Of a DNA stretch of 64,000 nt, positions 26,198 to 35,862 are shown piece by piece (positions within the stretch are counted from its first letter, which is position 1; the number at the start of each line of letters is the position of its first letter). Position numbers and translations under genes: made by a program. The notes beneath the pieces were generated by a model. It made no database searches. It was not told the DNA's origin and saw only the letters and a list, made by a program, of their open reading frames with translations. This DNA is from Streptomyces sp. NBC_01244 (GTDB lineage Bacteria; Actinomycetota; Actinomycetes; Streptomycetales; Streptomycetaceae): NCBI RefSeq assembly GCF_035987325.1, contig NZ_CP108488.1, positions 8,308,001 through 8,372,000 on the forward strand. The letters run 5' to 3'.

Positions 26198-26961
26198 TGA
26201 CGAGCCCGCAGGCCCGTGCGTGTCCATGCGTCGTGCTGTGTCACCCCACGATCCAACACTCAGCGGTGGCGCCATTACCCCAGCTCGAATCCACGGACGG
26301 GCAGGAGAAGGCAACGTATGCGTCGCCGGCGGAGCACGATGGATCGAGGTGGCATTCGCCCATCTGTTCCGGACCATGGCTTTGGGGCTGCTGGCACGCG
26401 ATTCTCCGACCGGGGCGTGCGAGGAAGACACCGTCTGGCGGGGCACGCCAACCAACGGTGAATTCTCTGCCGACACCGAAGGAAGCCGCTGCTCTGGCTA
26501 CCTGCTGAGGAGGACAGCTCGAGGCGTGACGACCAGCAGGGGAACTGGTCATCACGCCCTACAGCTGACGGGGCATGTGCCCAACCCTGGAAGCCGGGGT
26601 CCGACAGTCGGTCCATCAGAGTCTTCGCAGATGGGGTCGCCAGCGGCTCCCTTGTCGGCACCCGCCCCCTTGTTCCTCCGTCCACGGCGCGGGAGGGGGG
26701 CAGACCGAGACCTGCGACCCTGGGTGAAAGCGACCTGGGGCAGGCCGAATCCGACCGGTCCGAGAGGGACATCCGGACAATCGATTGGCATGCTCCTGAC
26801 ATTTCAAGGTCCTTGTGACACGTTCCGTGCGTGCCCCGATCCGGGCGCGCAGCCCTCCCCGGTCACCCCCCGCGGATTCCGCCCTCGCCGACCGGGCGCA
26901 CGCCGGCGCGGCCCACCCAGGCCTCGCTTTACCCCACAAGGACGTGGCAACGAGGAGCAAC
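26198..26961. other. intergenic, no gene supported
   Basis: About 760 bp between repeat copy B and the secreted-protein gene. Open frames exist on both strands, including one that runs through into the next gene, but their translations lack motifs and have a low-complexity, GC-driven composition. GAGGAG at 26951-26956 is the ribosome site of the following gene. Confidence 0.5.
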
Positions 26962-27465
26962 ATGATGAAGTTTTCGACATGCTCGGGTGTCACCGCCCTG
27001 GCCGCCGCGCTGGTCGTCGGCGGATCGACGGCGGCGTTTGCCCTGGGCCCCACGGCGGACCAGCGAGTGGACGGCGTCATCGTGGTCTCGGGCAACACCT
27101 GCAGCTGGACCAACGCCCGTACGAGCGCCAACCCGCCGAGCGCCCTGACCGTCGACCGCACCAGCATCAACCCGCCCGGGGGCAACTTGACCTGCAGCGG
27201 GGGCATCACCGCCACCCTCAACAACAACCCCGCCTTCACCTTCGACGACGCCAACGGCACCGCGAAGACGGACGCCATCGACATCTCCGGCAAGCAGAGC
27301 TTTGTGTCCTGTCGCTTCAAGGCCACGAACATTGCGTGGAAGCGCGACGGATCGAGCCGCAAGTACCTCAACCAGGCCTTTACGGCGACCAAGGTGTCGG
27401 GGAGCTTCCTGTGCCCCGGCTCCGTGACCACCGGCGCAGGCGAGGCCTCGATGCTGTTCCACTGA
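26962..27465 (+). CDS. secreted protein of unknown function
   Basis: A 167-residue exported protein I do not recognise. The start at ATG 26962 is set by GAGGAG five bases before it. MMKF is followed by a hydrophobic run (SGVTALAAALVVGGSTAAFA) that should be a signal peptide cleaved near residue 27. The mature part has four cysteines in NTCSW, LTCSG, VSCRF and FLCPG, spaced as if forming two disulfides in a beta-rich domain. It is rich in Asn, Thr and Ser. It lies alone between repeat copy B and an HEMLE-motif protein gene on the same strand, inside the smaller of the two apparent insertions. Confidence 0.75.
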   Translation: MMKFSTCSGVTALAAALVVGGSTAAFALGPTADQRVDGVIVVSGNTCSWTNARTSANPPSALTVDRTSINPPGGNLTCSGGITATLNNNPAFTFDDANGTAKTDAIDISGKQSFVSCRFKATNIAWKRDGSSRKYLNQAFTATKVSGSFLCPGSVTTGAGEASMLFH

Positions 27466-27737
27466 TCCGCGCGCGCCGCAGCCCCGCACCGGGCTGCGGC
27501 GCACCCCGCACGCCGGCCCGGACCCGCCGGGGCACCGCCCGCCCGAATCGAAGAATCGATTATGCATACGTCGGGCCGAAAGGCGGTACACAGCGACAGG
27601 TGGCGGACGTATGTCCACCCGTTCGACTGACATCTGCCCACGTCCGGACGCACATCCACATGATCGGGCCGTCCCTCGGTGAAGCTCGTGGGCGTCTGGC
27701 AGCAGCCGCCGCCCCGAGACGAAAGGCCGGCAACTCC

Positions 27738-28610
27738 ATGTTGATCGTCCAGCTCGCCCTCGTATCAGAGACCCAAGCCAATCAGATCAGCCCCTCGCAG
27801 CTCAACCGAGTGGCAGCCGCTCTCCAAAAACAAGCCACCCGCGACTTCGGCCCGATCTGGCAGGTCGATGCGACGGTGGACGCCTTCGACCGGCTCGAAG
27901 ACGTCCCAGTCGGGTACTGGCCGCTCATCGTGGTCGACGACGTCCCCGACGCGGCGGGCTTCCACACGGACGACAACGGACAGCCTTTCTCCCTGATCGA
28001 GTTCGGCGACAGCTGGTCGCTGACGGCGAGCCACGAAATGCTGGAGATGTGCGCCGACCCGTTCGGGAACCGTGTGGTGTCCGGCAAGTCTCCTCACCCG
28101 GACCAGGGCATGGTCGAGTTCCTCGTCGAGGTCTCGGATCCCTCGGAGGCGGCCGAGTTCGGATACACCGTCAACGGCCTGCTCGTCTCGGACTTCTTCA
28201 CCCCCAGGTTCTACGACCCGGTCGTCATCGAAGGTGCCCGCTACAGCTTCGGCGGTCACATCGCGAAGCCCCGGCAGGTGCTGCGCGGCGGCTACATCAG
28301 CTGGCGCGAGCCGGTCTCCAACGAGTGGTGGCAGCAGACCTGGTTCAAGGGAACGGAGCCGAAGTTCCGCAACCTGGGGCCCCTGACGGGCAGCGGCAGC
28401 CTCCGCGCGGCCATCGACGCCAAGACCAAGACGGTCAGCCGCCTCGCCGCCAGCGGCCCCACCTCCAAGCCGTACAGCGCCGCGCGGACCCTTACAGCCC
28501 TGGCCAAGGAGTCCACCAACGCGCGGGCCGAAGCGTGGCGTGCCGAGATCGGGCGCCTGAAGGTCGCCAACCCTGCGGCGAAGGCCTGGACGGGGAAGAA
28601 GAAGAGTTGA
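27738..28610 (+). CDS. protein with SHExxE metal-binding-like motif
   Basis: A 290-residue cytoplasmic protein. Its centre has a SLTASHEMLEMCADPFGNR stretch, resembling a widespread but uncharacterised family with SHExxExxxDP, in which His and the acids could bind a metal. Before it are PLIVVDDVPDAAGFHTDDNG and FSLIEFGDSW; after it come EFLVEVSDPSEAAEF and FFTPRFYDP. The C-terminal 70 residues are basic and Ala-rich and may bind nucleic acid or another protein. ATG 27738 has GAAAGG 11 bases upstream; an in-frame ATG at 27660 would give a longer N-terminus without domain support. A peptidase role is possible but not shown. Confidence 0.72.
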   Translation: MLIVQLALVSETQANQISPSQLNRVAAALQKQATRDFGPIWQVDATVDAFDRLEDVPVGYWPLIVVDDVPDAAGFHTDDNGQPFSLIEFGDSWSLTASHEMLEMCADPFGNRVVSGKSPHPDQGMVEFLVEVSDPSEAAEFGYTVNGLLVSDFFTPRFYDPVVIEGARYSFGGHIAKPRQVLRGGYISWREPVSNEWWQQTWFKGTEPKFRNLGPLTGSGSLRAAIDAKTKTVSRLAASGPTSKPYSAARTLTALAKESTNARAEAWRAEIGRLKVANPAAKAWTGKKKS

Positions 28611-28661
28611 CAGTGACCATCACCGGGTACGGCCTTCAGCCCGCCTGCCAGGGAGGCCGTC

Positions 28662-28880
28662 ATGAAGGGCGATGACGCTCAGCAGCGCAAGGATCGCGCG
28701 GAGAAGATGCGCCGGAGGATCCACCGACCCGCGCCCGGTTCGTCGGGACCGACCCCGGCGGACGCTGAGCCGCCGGACGAGGAGAGCCTGAAGGACCGCA
28801 TCGAACGCCGCATGCGCGAACTCGACGAAGCCGAGCGCAAGGACCACCCTCCGTCCCCGGATGACGACGACGCTCCCTGA
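28662..28880 (+). CDS. small highly charged protein
   Basis: A 72-residue protein of unknown function, starting at ATG 28662 with GGGAGG six bases upstream. It is very hydrophilic, with an N-terminal basic stretch (QQRKDRAEKMRRRIHRPA), a Pro/Ala linker, a predicted charged helix (ESLKDRIERRMRELDEAERK) and an acidic tail ending in a run of aspartates. It probably forms a helix or coiled coil. It follows the SHExxE gene by 51 bp and may be in the same transcript. Confidence 0.65.
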   Translation: MKGDDAQQRKDRAEKMRRRIHRPAPGSSGPTPADAEPPDEESLKDRIERRMRELDEAERKDHPPSPDDDDAP

Positions 28881-29309
28881 CCGAACGGTGCTTCTCCAGC
28901 AGGCGGTTCCGGCGGCCCTGGCGGACGGGCGAGCAGCTTCGCCGCGGCGCTGGTCAGCGTCACCGTCTCCGACGACTTCCCGCTGCGAGAGTAGCTTTCC
29001 CTGCTCCAGCCGGCGCAGCTGGTGGGCGTCCAGGGGCAGCCCGGTGAGCTGGGTCGGGTGCCCCGTCCGCGTGCCCGGCGGGGCCGTACAGCGGGATCCC
29101 TGCGCCAGCCAGGGCCTCGACGTTGCGGTAGGCCCAGCCACTGCTCGCAGGGGCGGCAACATCGACGAGATCACCTTCCCCGGCCTCGGCCGCCAGGGCG
29201 GGTCCGCTGGGAGCAGGAGTTCTCGCGGACGGCGGCCACACCTGGGTACTCACCTGGACGAATGGACCTCACCACAGCGTCGCGGCGGACACCGCCCCAA
29301 GGACGGGAC
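28881..29309. other. intergenic, no gene supported
   Basis: About 430 bp without a gene I can support. A minus-strand translation contains SGWAYRNVEALAGAGIPLYG, which faintly recalls the catalytic-domain spacing of some transposases, but no acidic motif or continuous frame accompanies it. Confidence 0.45.
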
Positions 29310-29689
29310 TTACTTGATCAAACCGATCGCGGCGGTGAGGAGGTTCGCGATCGGGGCGCCGACGTCGCCGACGAAGTCGGCCGCCTTCTGGAGCGAATCG
29401 CCGAAGACCTGGAGCACGTTCCTGCGCGGTGTGCCGGACAGCGCTTCATCCTGGAAAGCGGTGAGGCCCCTGCTCACTTGCTCGGCCTCTTCGGCGGGCA
29501 GCCTCTCGCCGTCAGTGCGACGGCTTCCGTGAGCTGCTTAAGCAAGGCCTTGGCTTCGTCGGGCAGGATCGCGCCGTCTATCCGATTGAAACTGCTCGTC
29601 ACGATATTTCCGCTGCCGATAACGCCGTGGCAGTCCTCGCCTGCGCGTGTGTGGAACTCGTTCACGGTCCCGCCTCTCCCTGCCACCAC
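29310..29689 (-). pseudogene. hypothetical protein with a frameshift
   Basis: One frame gives VAGRGGTVNEFHTRAGEDCH, then GVIGSGNIVTSSFNRIDGA and EAKALLKQLTEAVALT. Immediately after this the protein-like sequence passes to another frame: DGERLPAEEAEQVSRG, TAFQDEALSGTPRRNVLQVF and ADFVGDVGAPIANLLTAAIG, ending LIK and a TAA at 29310. Joined, they would make a coherent protein of about 125 aa with a Gly/Asn-rich head and helical tail, a type common in actinomycetes but of unknown role. A single base change near 29505 separates the halves, either as true decay or as a sequence error. Confidence 0.55.
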
Positions 29690-29863
29690 GATCCGGTCCG
29701 CGATGTAGGCCGGCTGCGAACCGCGGGCCCAGTTCGGGGCCAGGAGTACTGAGCCAGTACCGTCTGCGGCGAGCGAAGGACCGGCGAAACTGCGTCATGG
29801 GAGTACGGCAACTGGCCCGGACGTAGAGGGCGCAACCTTCCTTGCGGTGACCGGCTGCTTGAT

Positions 29864-30205
29864 CACGGGTGGCAGTCTGAGGTGCCCCGGGAAGCGAGTC
29901 GGCCTGAGACCTTCCAACCTGCTTGACATATCGTCAGGCAAGTCGGCCTCTGGTCAGCATCGGCCCCTCCATATTCCGAAGTGGCTGTCCGATGCGACGC
30001 TCGTCGGCAGCGTCAAAACCGCCTAGTGCCCACGGAAATGCAGGCCGGGACCCCTCTCGTCAGAGGTCAGTCGATTTCCCTAAGGATCTCCGATCCGATA
30101 CCTCCCGGTGTAGAGTGCAGAACGCCCTTGACCTGCAGAAAGCAGGCAGGGAGCCGTCTTCCAGGAGTCCAAAGTGCTGCGTACTCTGTTCAAGTCCAAG
30201 ATCCA
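29864..30205 (+). repeat. panD-leader repeat, copy C (native panD upstream region)
   Basis: The region in front of intact panD that is related to copies A and B. Similarity to B starts near GGGTGGCAGTCTGAGG and continues through the promoter, ribosome site and first ten codons. It is visibly more diverged from A and B than they are from each other. A -10-like TAGAGT at 30111-30116 is conserved as TACAGT in the other copies. A block from GAACGCCCTTGACCTG to the start codon is the most conserved part. Confidence 0.8.
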
Positions 30206-30593
30206 CCGGGCCACCGTCACCCAGGCCGACCTGCACTACGTCGGGTCCGTGACCATCGACGCCGATCTCCTCGACGCGGCGGACCTGCTGCCCGGCGAGC
30301 TCGTGCACATCGTCGACATCACCAACGGGGCACGCCTGGAGACCTACGTCATCCAGGGCGAGCGCGGATCCGGGGTCATCGGGATCAACGGGGCCGCCGC
30401 GCACCTGGTGCACCCCGGTGACCTGGTCATCCTCATCAGCTACGCGCAGGTGGATGACGCCGAGGCCCGCGTGTTCGAGCCGCGGGTCGTCCACGTCGAC
30501 GGCGACAATCGCATCATCGAGCTGGGTGTGGACCCGTCCGCCCCGGTTCCGGGAACGGATCAGGAGCGCAGCCCCCACGCGGTGGCTGTCTGA
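30174..30593 (+). CDS. panD: aspartate 1-decarboxylase
   Basis: A pyruvoyl-dependent enzyme making beta-alanine from L-aspartate for pantothenate and coenzyme A. The 139-aa proenzyme has the family opening [20 protein letters not shown], the self-cleavage site YVGSVTID with Gly24-Ser25 (Ser25 becomes the pyruvoyl group), and the conserved [20 protein letters not shown] and [10 protein letters not shown] segments. It starts at GTG 30174 with AGGAG eight bases upstream. The first ten codons plus leader are repeated in truncated form at 8.2 and 25.9 kb. A GNAT gene follows after 14 bp and a racemase-like gene overlaps that, suggesting a three-gene operon. Confidence 0.95.
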   Translation: MLRTLFKSKIHRATVTQADLHYVGSVTIDADLLDAADLLPGELVHIVDITNGARLETYVIQGERGSGVIGINGAAAHLVHPGDLVILISYAQVDDAEARVFEPRVVHVDGDNRIIELGVDPSAPVPGTDQERSPHAVAV

Positions 30594-30607
30594 GGGGAGT
30601 CGGGACG

Positions 30608-30970
30608 ATGGCGCAGACCGGATCGAGCGAAGCGATCAAGATCGTGGACGACCGCGCGGCCGGGCGGCTGCTGGCCGTCGAGGACGGGGCGGTGGTCGGG
30701 TACATCGCCTACTTCGTGCTCGCCGGGGCGCCCCACGCCCTCGTGGCGGTCCACACGATCGTCGAGCCGGGGCACGAGGGCCGCGGCATCGCCGGGAACC
30801 TGGTGAAGACCTTCTACGGGATCGCGGCCGACGAGGGCGTACCCGTCGTCCCGCTCTGCCCCTATGCCGCGAGCTGGGCCGCCAAACATCCCGAGCAGGC
30901 GCCCGAGGCGCCGGCCGGGGTGGTGGCCGCCGCCAAGGCGCAGCTCGACTCGGACGCCGACCTGTGGTGA
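30608..30970 (+). CDS. YjdJ-type GNAT N-acetyltransferase
   Basis: A small (120 aa) GNAT protein of the GCN5-related N-acetyltransferase-like group (PF14542 type). It shows DDRAAGRLLAVEDGAVVGYI, HTIVEPGHEGRGIAGNLVKT, where HEGRGIA is the acetyl-CoA loop, and PVVPLCPYAASWAAKHPE, whose CPYAxxW/KHP is typical of this subgroup. GGGGAG lies about eight bases before ATG 30608. It is 14 bp after panD and its TGA overlaps the next start. In other bacteria, GNAT-like PanM proteins help mature PanD; this one is of a different GNAT subgroup, so such a role is only a suggestion from position. Confidence 0.82.
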   Translation: MAQTGSSEAIKIVDDRAAGRLLAVEDGAVVGYIAYFVLAGAPHALVAVHTIVEPGHEGRGIAGNLVKTFYGIAADEGVPVVPLCPYAASWAAKHPEQAPEAPAGVVAAAKAQLDSDADLW

Positions 30971-31596
30971 CGGCGCGCGTGCCGGACCTGACGCTGCTGC
31001 ACACCTCGCCCGTGCACGTGCCGGTCTTCGACGCCCTGCGCGACCGGCACCACCCGGGCGCCGTCCTGCGCCACCTGGTGGTGCCGGAGCTGCTGGAGCG
31101 GGCCCGTGCGCTGGGGCCCGAGTCGCAGGCTCCGGCCGTGCGGGAGCTGCTGGCGGGCTCCGGCGGGCCCGTCCTGGTCACCTGCTCCTCGATCGGGGCC
31201 GTCGCCGAGTCGCTCGCCGGGGAGCTCGGCGTCCCGGTGCTCCGGGTCGACCGCCCGCTGGCGGCCGCCGCGGTCCGTACCGGGCCGCGGATCCTCGTAC
31301 TGGCCACCGTGGAGTCGACGCGGACCCCGACGGCGGAGCTGCTGGAGGAAGAGGCCGGCAGGGCCGGCCTGCCGGTGTCGGTCCGTACCCGGCTGGTCGA
31401 AGGGGCCTGGGACCGGTTCGCGGCGGGCGACGCGGCCGGCTGCCTCGGGCTCGTTGCCGCCGCGGCGGACGCGGTCGCCGACGCGGACGTCATCGTGCTG
31501 GCCCAGGTGTCCACGGCGGGCGCGCAGGACCTGGTCACCACCGCCGTGCCGGTCCTGTCCAGCCCCGCCTCCGGCCTCGCGGCCGCTCTGGCCTAG
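30967..31596 (+). CDS. aspartate/glutamate racemase-family protein
   Basis: A 209-aa member of the Asp/Glu racemase and arylmalonate decarboxylase superfamily. It starts at GTG 30967, overlapping the GNAT stop by a GTGA. It has LTLLHTSPVHVPVFDALRDR near the start, GGPVLVTCSSIGAVAESLAG with the first catalytic-type cysteine in TCSS, and GPRILVLATVESTRTPTAEL. In the second half, VIVLAQVSTAGAQDL replaces the usual second cysteine motif (GCxxLP), so two-base racemisation is doubtful. It could act on aspartate-like compounds, fitting its place beside panD, but that is inference. Confidence 0.75.
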   Translation: MTARVPDLTLLHTSPVHVPVFDALRDRHHPGAVLRHLVVPELLERARALGPESQAPAVRELLAGSGGPVLVTCSSIGAVAESLAGELGVPVLRVDRPLAAAAVRTGPRILVLATVESTRTPTAELLEEEAGRAGLPVSVRTRLVEGAWDRFAAGDAAGCLGLVAAAADAVADADVIVLAQVSTAGAQDLVTTAVPVLSSPASGLAAALA

Positions 31597-31637
31597 TCCG
31601 GCGGGCGCCGGAACCGGGACCGGGGGAGGCTGGAGGT

Positions 31638-31805
31638 ATGACACAGCCTCCCGTCCCCGACCCGGCTCCGGTGCCGAATCCCTTCCCGGATCCGGGGCCG
31701 CTGCCCCGGCCCGAGCCGCCGACACCGGGACCGGTGCCCGAACCCGACCCGGTTCCGCCGCCGCCCGGCCCCGCGCCGCAGCCCGCGCCGGAGCCGCTGA
31801 GCTGA
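31638..31805 (+). CDS. small proline-rich protein (possible)
   Basis: A 55-residue frame starting MTQPPVPDPAPVP and consisting almost wholly of Pro-Glu/Asp-Pro repeats, ending PAPEPLS. A GGAGG lies just before the ATG and a second GGGGAGG slightly upstream. About half of the residues are proline. It lies between the racemase-like gene and the convergent gnd. The ribosome site supports translation, but composition alone in GC-rich DNA makes this uncertain. Confidence 0.4.
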   Translation: MTQPPVPDPAPVPNPFPDPGPLPRPEPPTPGPVPEPDPVPPPPGPAPQPAPEPLS

Positions 31806-31830
31806 CGCGGAGCCGGTTCGGCCCGCCGCG

Positions 31831-33276
31831 TCAGTCCGTACGGACTTCGGAGCGGTCGCCGCTCCACAGCGTGTGGTACGAGCCCTCGCGGTCGGTGCGC
31901 CGGTAGGTGTGCGCCCCGAAGAAGTCGCGCTGGCCCTGGGTCAGGGCCGCCGGGAGCCGCTCCGAACGCAGGGCGTCGTAGTACGCCAGCGAGGCCGCGA
32001 AGGCCGGTACCGGAATTCCCTGGCGGACCGCCGCGACCAGCACCTCGCGCCAGTCGTGCTGCGCGGCGCCGATCTCGTCGGCGAAGCCGGCGTCCGCCAG
32101 CAGGCTCGGCAGCTCCGGCCGGGCGTCGTACGCGGCGCGGATCCGGTCGAGGAACGCGGCCCGGATGATGCAGCCGCCGCGCCACAGCGAGGCCACGGCG
32201 CCCGGGTCCACGCCCCAGCCGTACTCCTCGCTGCCGGCCTGGATCTGGTGGAAGCCCTGCGTGTACGAGACGATCTTCGAGGCGTACAGGGCCTGCTCCA
32301 CCTGGGCGGCGAAGGCGTCCGCGGCCCCGGCGGAGAGCGGCTCGGCCTTCGGGCCGGACAGCCCGCGCGCGGCCGTACGCAGTTCTCCGTGGCCCGAAAC
32401 CGCGCGGGCGAAGACCGCCTCGGCGATCCCGGACACCGGCACGCCCAGGTCGAGGGCGATCTGCACGGTCCAGCGGCCGGTGCCCTTCTGCTCGGCGGCG
32501 TCGGCGACCACGTCCACGAACGGCCGTCCGGTCGCGGCATCCGTGTGCGCGAGCACCTCGGCGGTGATCTCGATCAGGTACGAGTCCAGCCGGCCCTTGT
32601 TCCAGGAGCGGAAGGTCTCGGCGATCTTCGCGGGGGAGTAGCCGGCCACCTCGCGCAGCAGGTGGTAGGCCTCGGCGATCAGCTGCATGTCGGCGTACTC
32701 GATGCCGTTGTGCACCATCTTCACGAAGTGCCCGGCGCCGTCGGGGCCCACGTGCGAGGTGCAGGGCGTGCCGTCGGCGGCCTTGGCGGAGATCTTCTCC
32801 AGCAGCGGGCCGAGCGAGGCGTAGGACTCCTCCGATCCGCCGGGCATGATGCTCGGGCCGAGCAGCGCGCCCTCCTCGCCGCCCGAGATGCCGACGCCCA
32901 CGAAGTGCAGGCCCTGCTCGCGCAGTTCCTTCTCGCGGCGGCGGGTGTCCTCGAAGTGGGCGTTCCCGCCGTCGATGATCACGTCGCCCGGCTCCAGCAG
33001 CGGGGCGAACTCGCGGATCACCGCGTCGGTCGGCTCACCGGCCTTCACCATGATGATCAGACGGCGCGGGCGCTCCAGCGCGTCCACGAACTCCTTCGCG
33101 GACCCGGCGGCCACGAAGGAGCCCTCGTGTCCGAACTCCTCCACGAGCGCCGTGGTCTTGGCGGTGGTGCGGTTGTGGACGGCGACGGTGAATCCGTTGC
33201 GGGCGAAGTTGCGGGCTAGGTTGCTGCCCATCACCGCGAGTCCGGTGACGCCGATCTGGGCCGTGCTGCTGGTCAT
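31831..33276 (-). CDS. gnd: 6-phosphogluconate dehydrogenase, decarboxylating
   Basis: The third enzyme of the oxidative pentose phosphate pathway, converting 6-phosphogluconate to ribulose 5-phosphate with NADP+ reduction and CO2 release. At 481 aa it is the long, dimeric type. Seen are the nucleotide fold GVTGLAVMGSNLARNFARNG, HNRTTAKT with the NADP-binding Arg-Thr, GGNAHFEDTRRREKEL, the signature GISGGEEGALLGPSIMPGGS, HFVKMVHNGIEYADMQLIAE (catalytic Lys and His-Asn) and KGTGRWTVQIALDLGVP. ATG 33276 is preceded by AGGAG with nine bases; the upstream in-frame start at 33336 is unnecessary. It is a core metabolic gene marking the return to chromosomal sequence. Confidence 0.95.
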   Translation of the reverse strand: MTSSTAQIGVTGLAVMGSNLARNFARNGFTVAVHNRTTAKTTALVEEFGHEGSFVAAGSAKEFVDALERPRRLIIMVKAGEPTDAVIREFAPLLEPGDVIIDGGNAHFEDTRRREKELREQGLHFVGVGISGGEEGALLGPSIMPGGSEESYASLGPLLEKISAKAADGTPCTSHVGPDGAGHFVKMVHNGIEYADMQLIAEAYHLLREVAGYSPAKIAETFRSWNKGRLDSYLIEITAEVLAHTDAATGRPFVDVVADAAEQKGTGRWTVQIALDLGVPVSGIAEAVFARAVSGHGELRTAARGLSGPKAEPLSAGAADAFAAQVEQALYASKIVSYTQGFHQIQAGSEEYGWGVDPGAVASLWRGGCIIRAAFLDRIRAAYDARPELPSLLADAGFADEIGAAQHDWREVLVAAVRQGIPVPAFAASLAYYDALRSERLPAALTQGQRDFFGAHTYRRTDREGSYHTLWSGDRSEVRTD

Positions 33277-33447
33277 GTGGGTGCGCTCCTGAGTGCGTCG
33301 ACAGTGCATTCGATGTGCGGCGGAATGCAGGAACACCGACGCTACCCCGGTGGAGATCCTTACCGGTGTCCTACATTCGGCGAGAAATCAACTTCCGCTC
33401 GAATGCGTCTTGTTGTGCGCCTTGTCATGCTCCGGTCGTGGCGTTAG

Positions 33448-35661
<2,214 letters not shown>

Positions 35662-35769
35662 AAAAGTCACAATGCCCGAGTCCGCAGAGCTATTCCTCCC
35701 CCTGGAGGCGGGCACGGGTACGCCGCTGGGCGTACTCCGAACGCAGTAGCCGGGAGCGGGGGAGTGCGT

Positions 35770-35799
35770 TTGTCTTCCCGCCCGGGGGATCCGTACACT
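35770..35799 (+). promoter_or_regulatory. sigma-HrdB-like promoter
   Basis: TTGTCT (35770-35775) and TACACT (35794-35799) are separated by 18 bp and lie 64 bp upstream of the SDR start. The hexamers fit the vegetative consensus reasonably well. The call is by inspection only. Confidence 0.4.
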
Positions 35800-35862
35800 A
35801 GCCCTTTTGGGGACTTCCGCATCCGGCGGACGCGGACGACTGATCAAGGAACTGCAGCGGGT

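Noticed and set aside
28960..29253. Transposase-like phrase on the minus strand
   Set aside because: The resemblance is limited to about 20 residues, with frame changes and no catalytic acidic triad.
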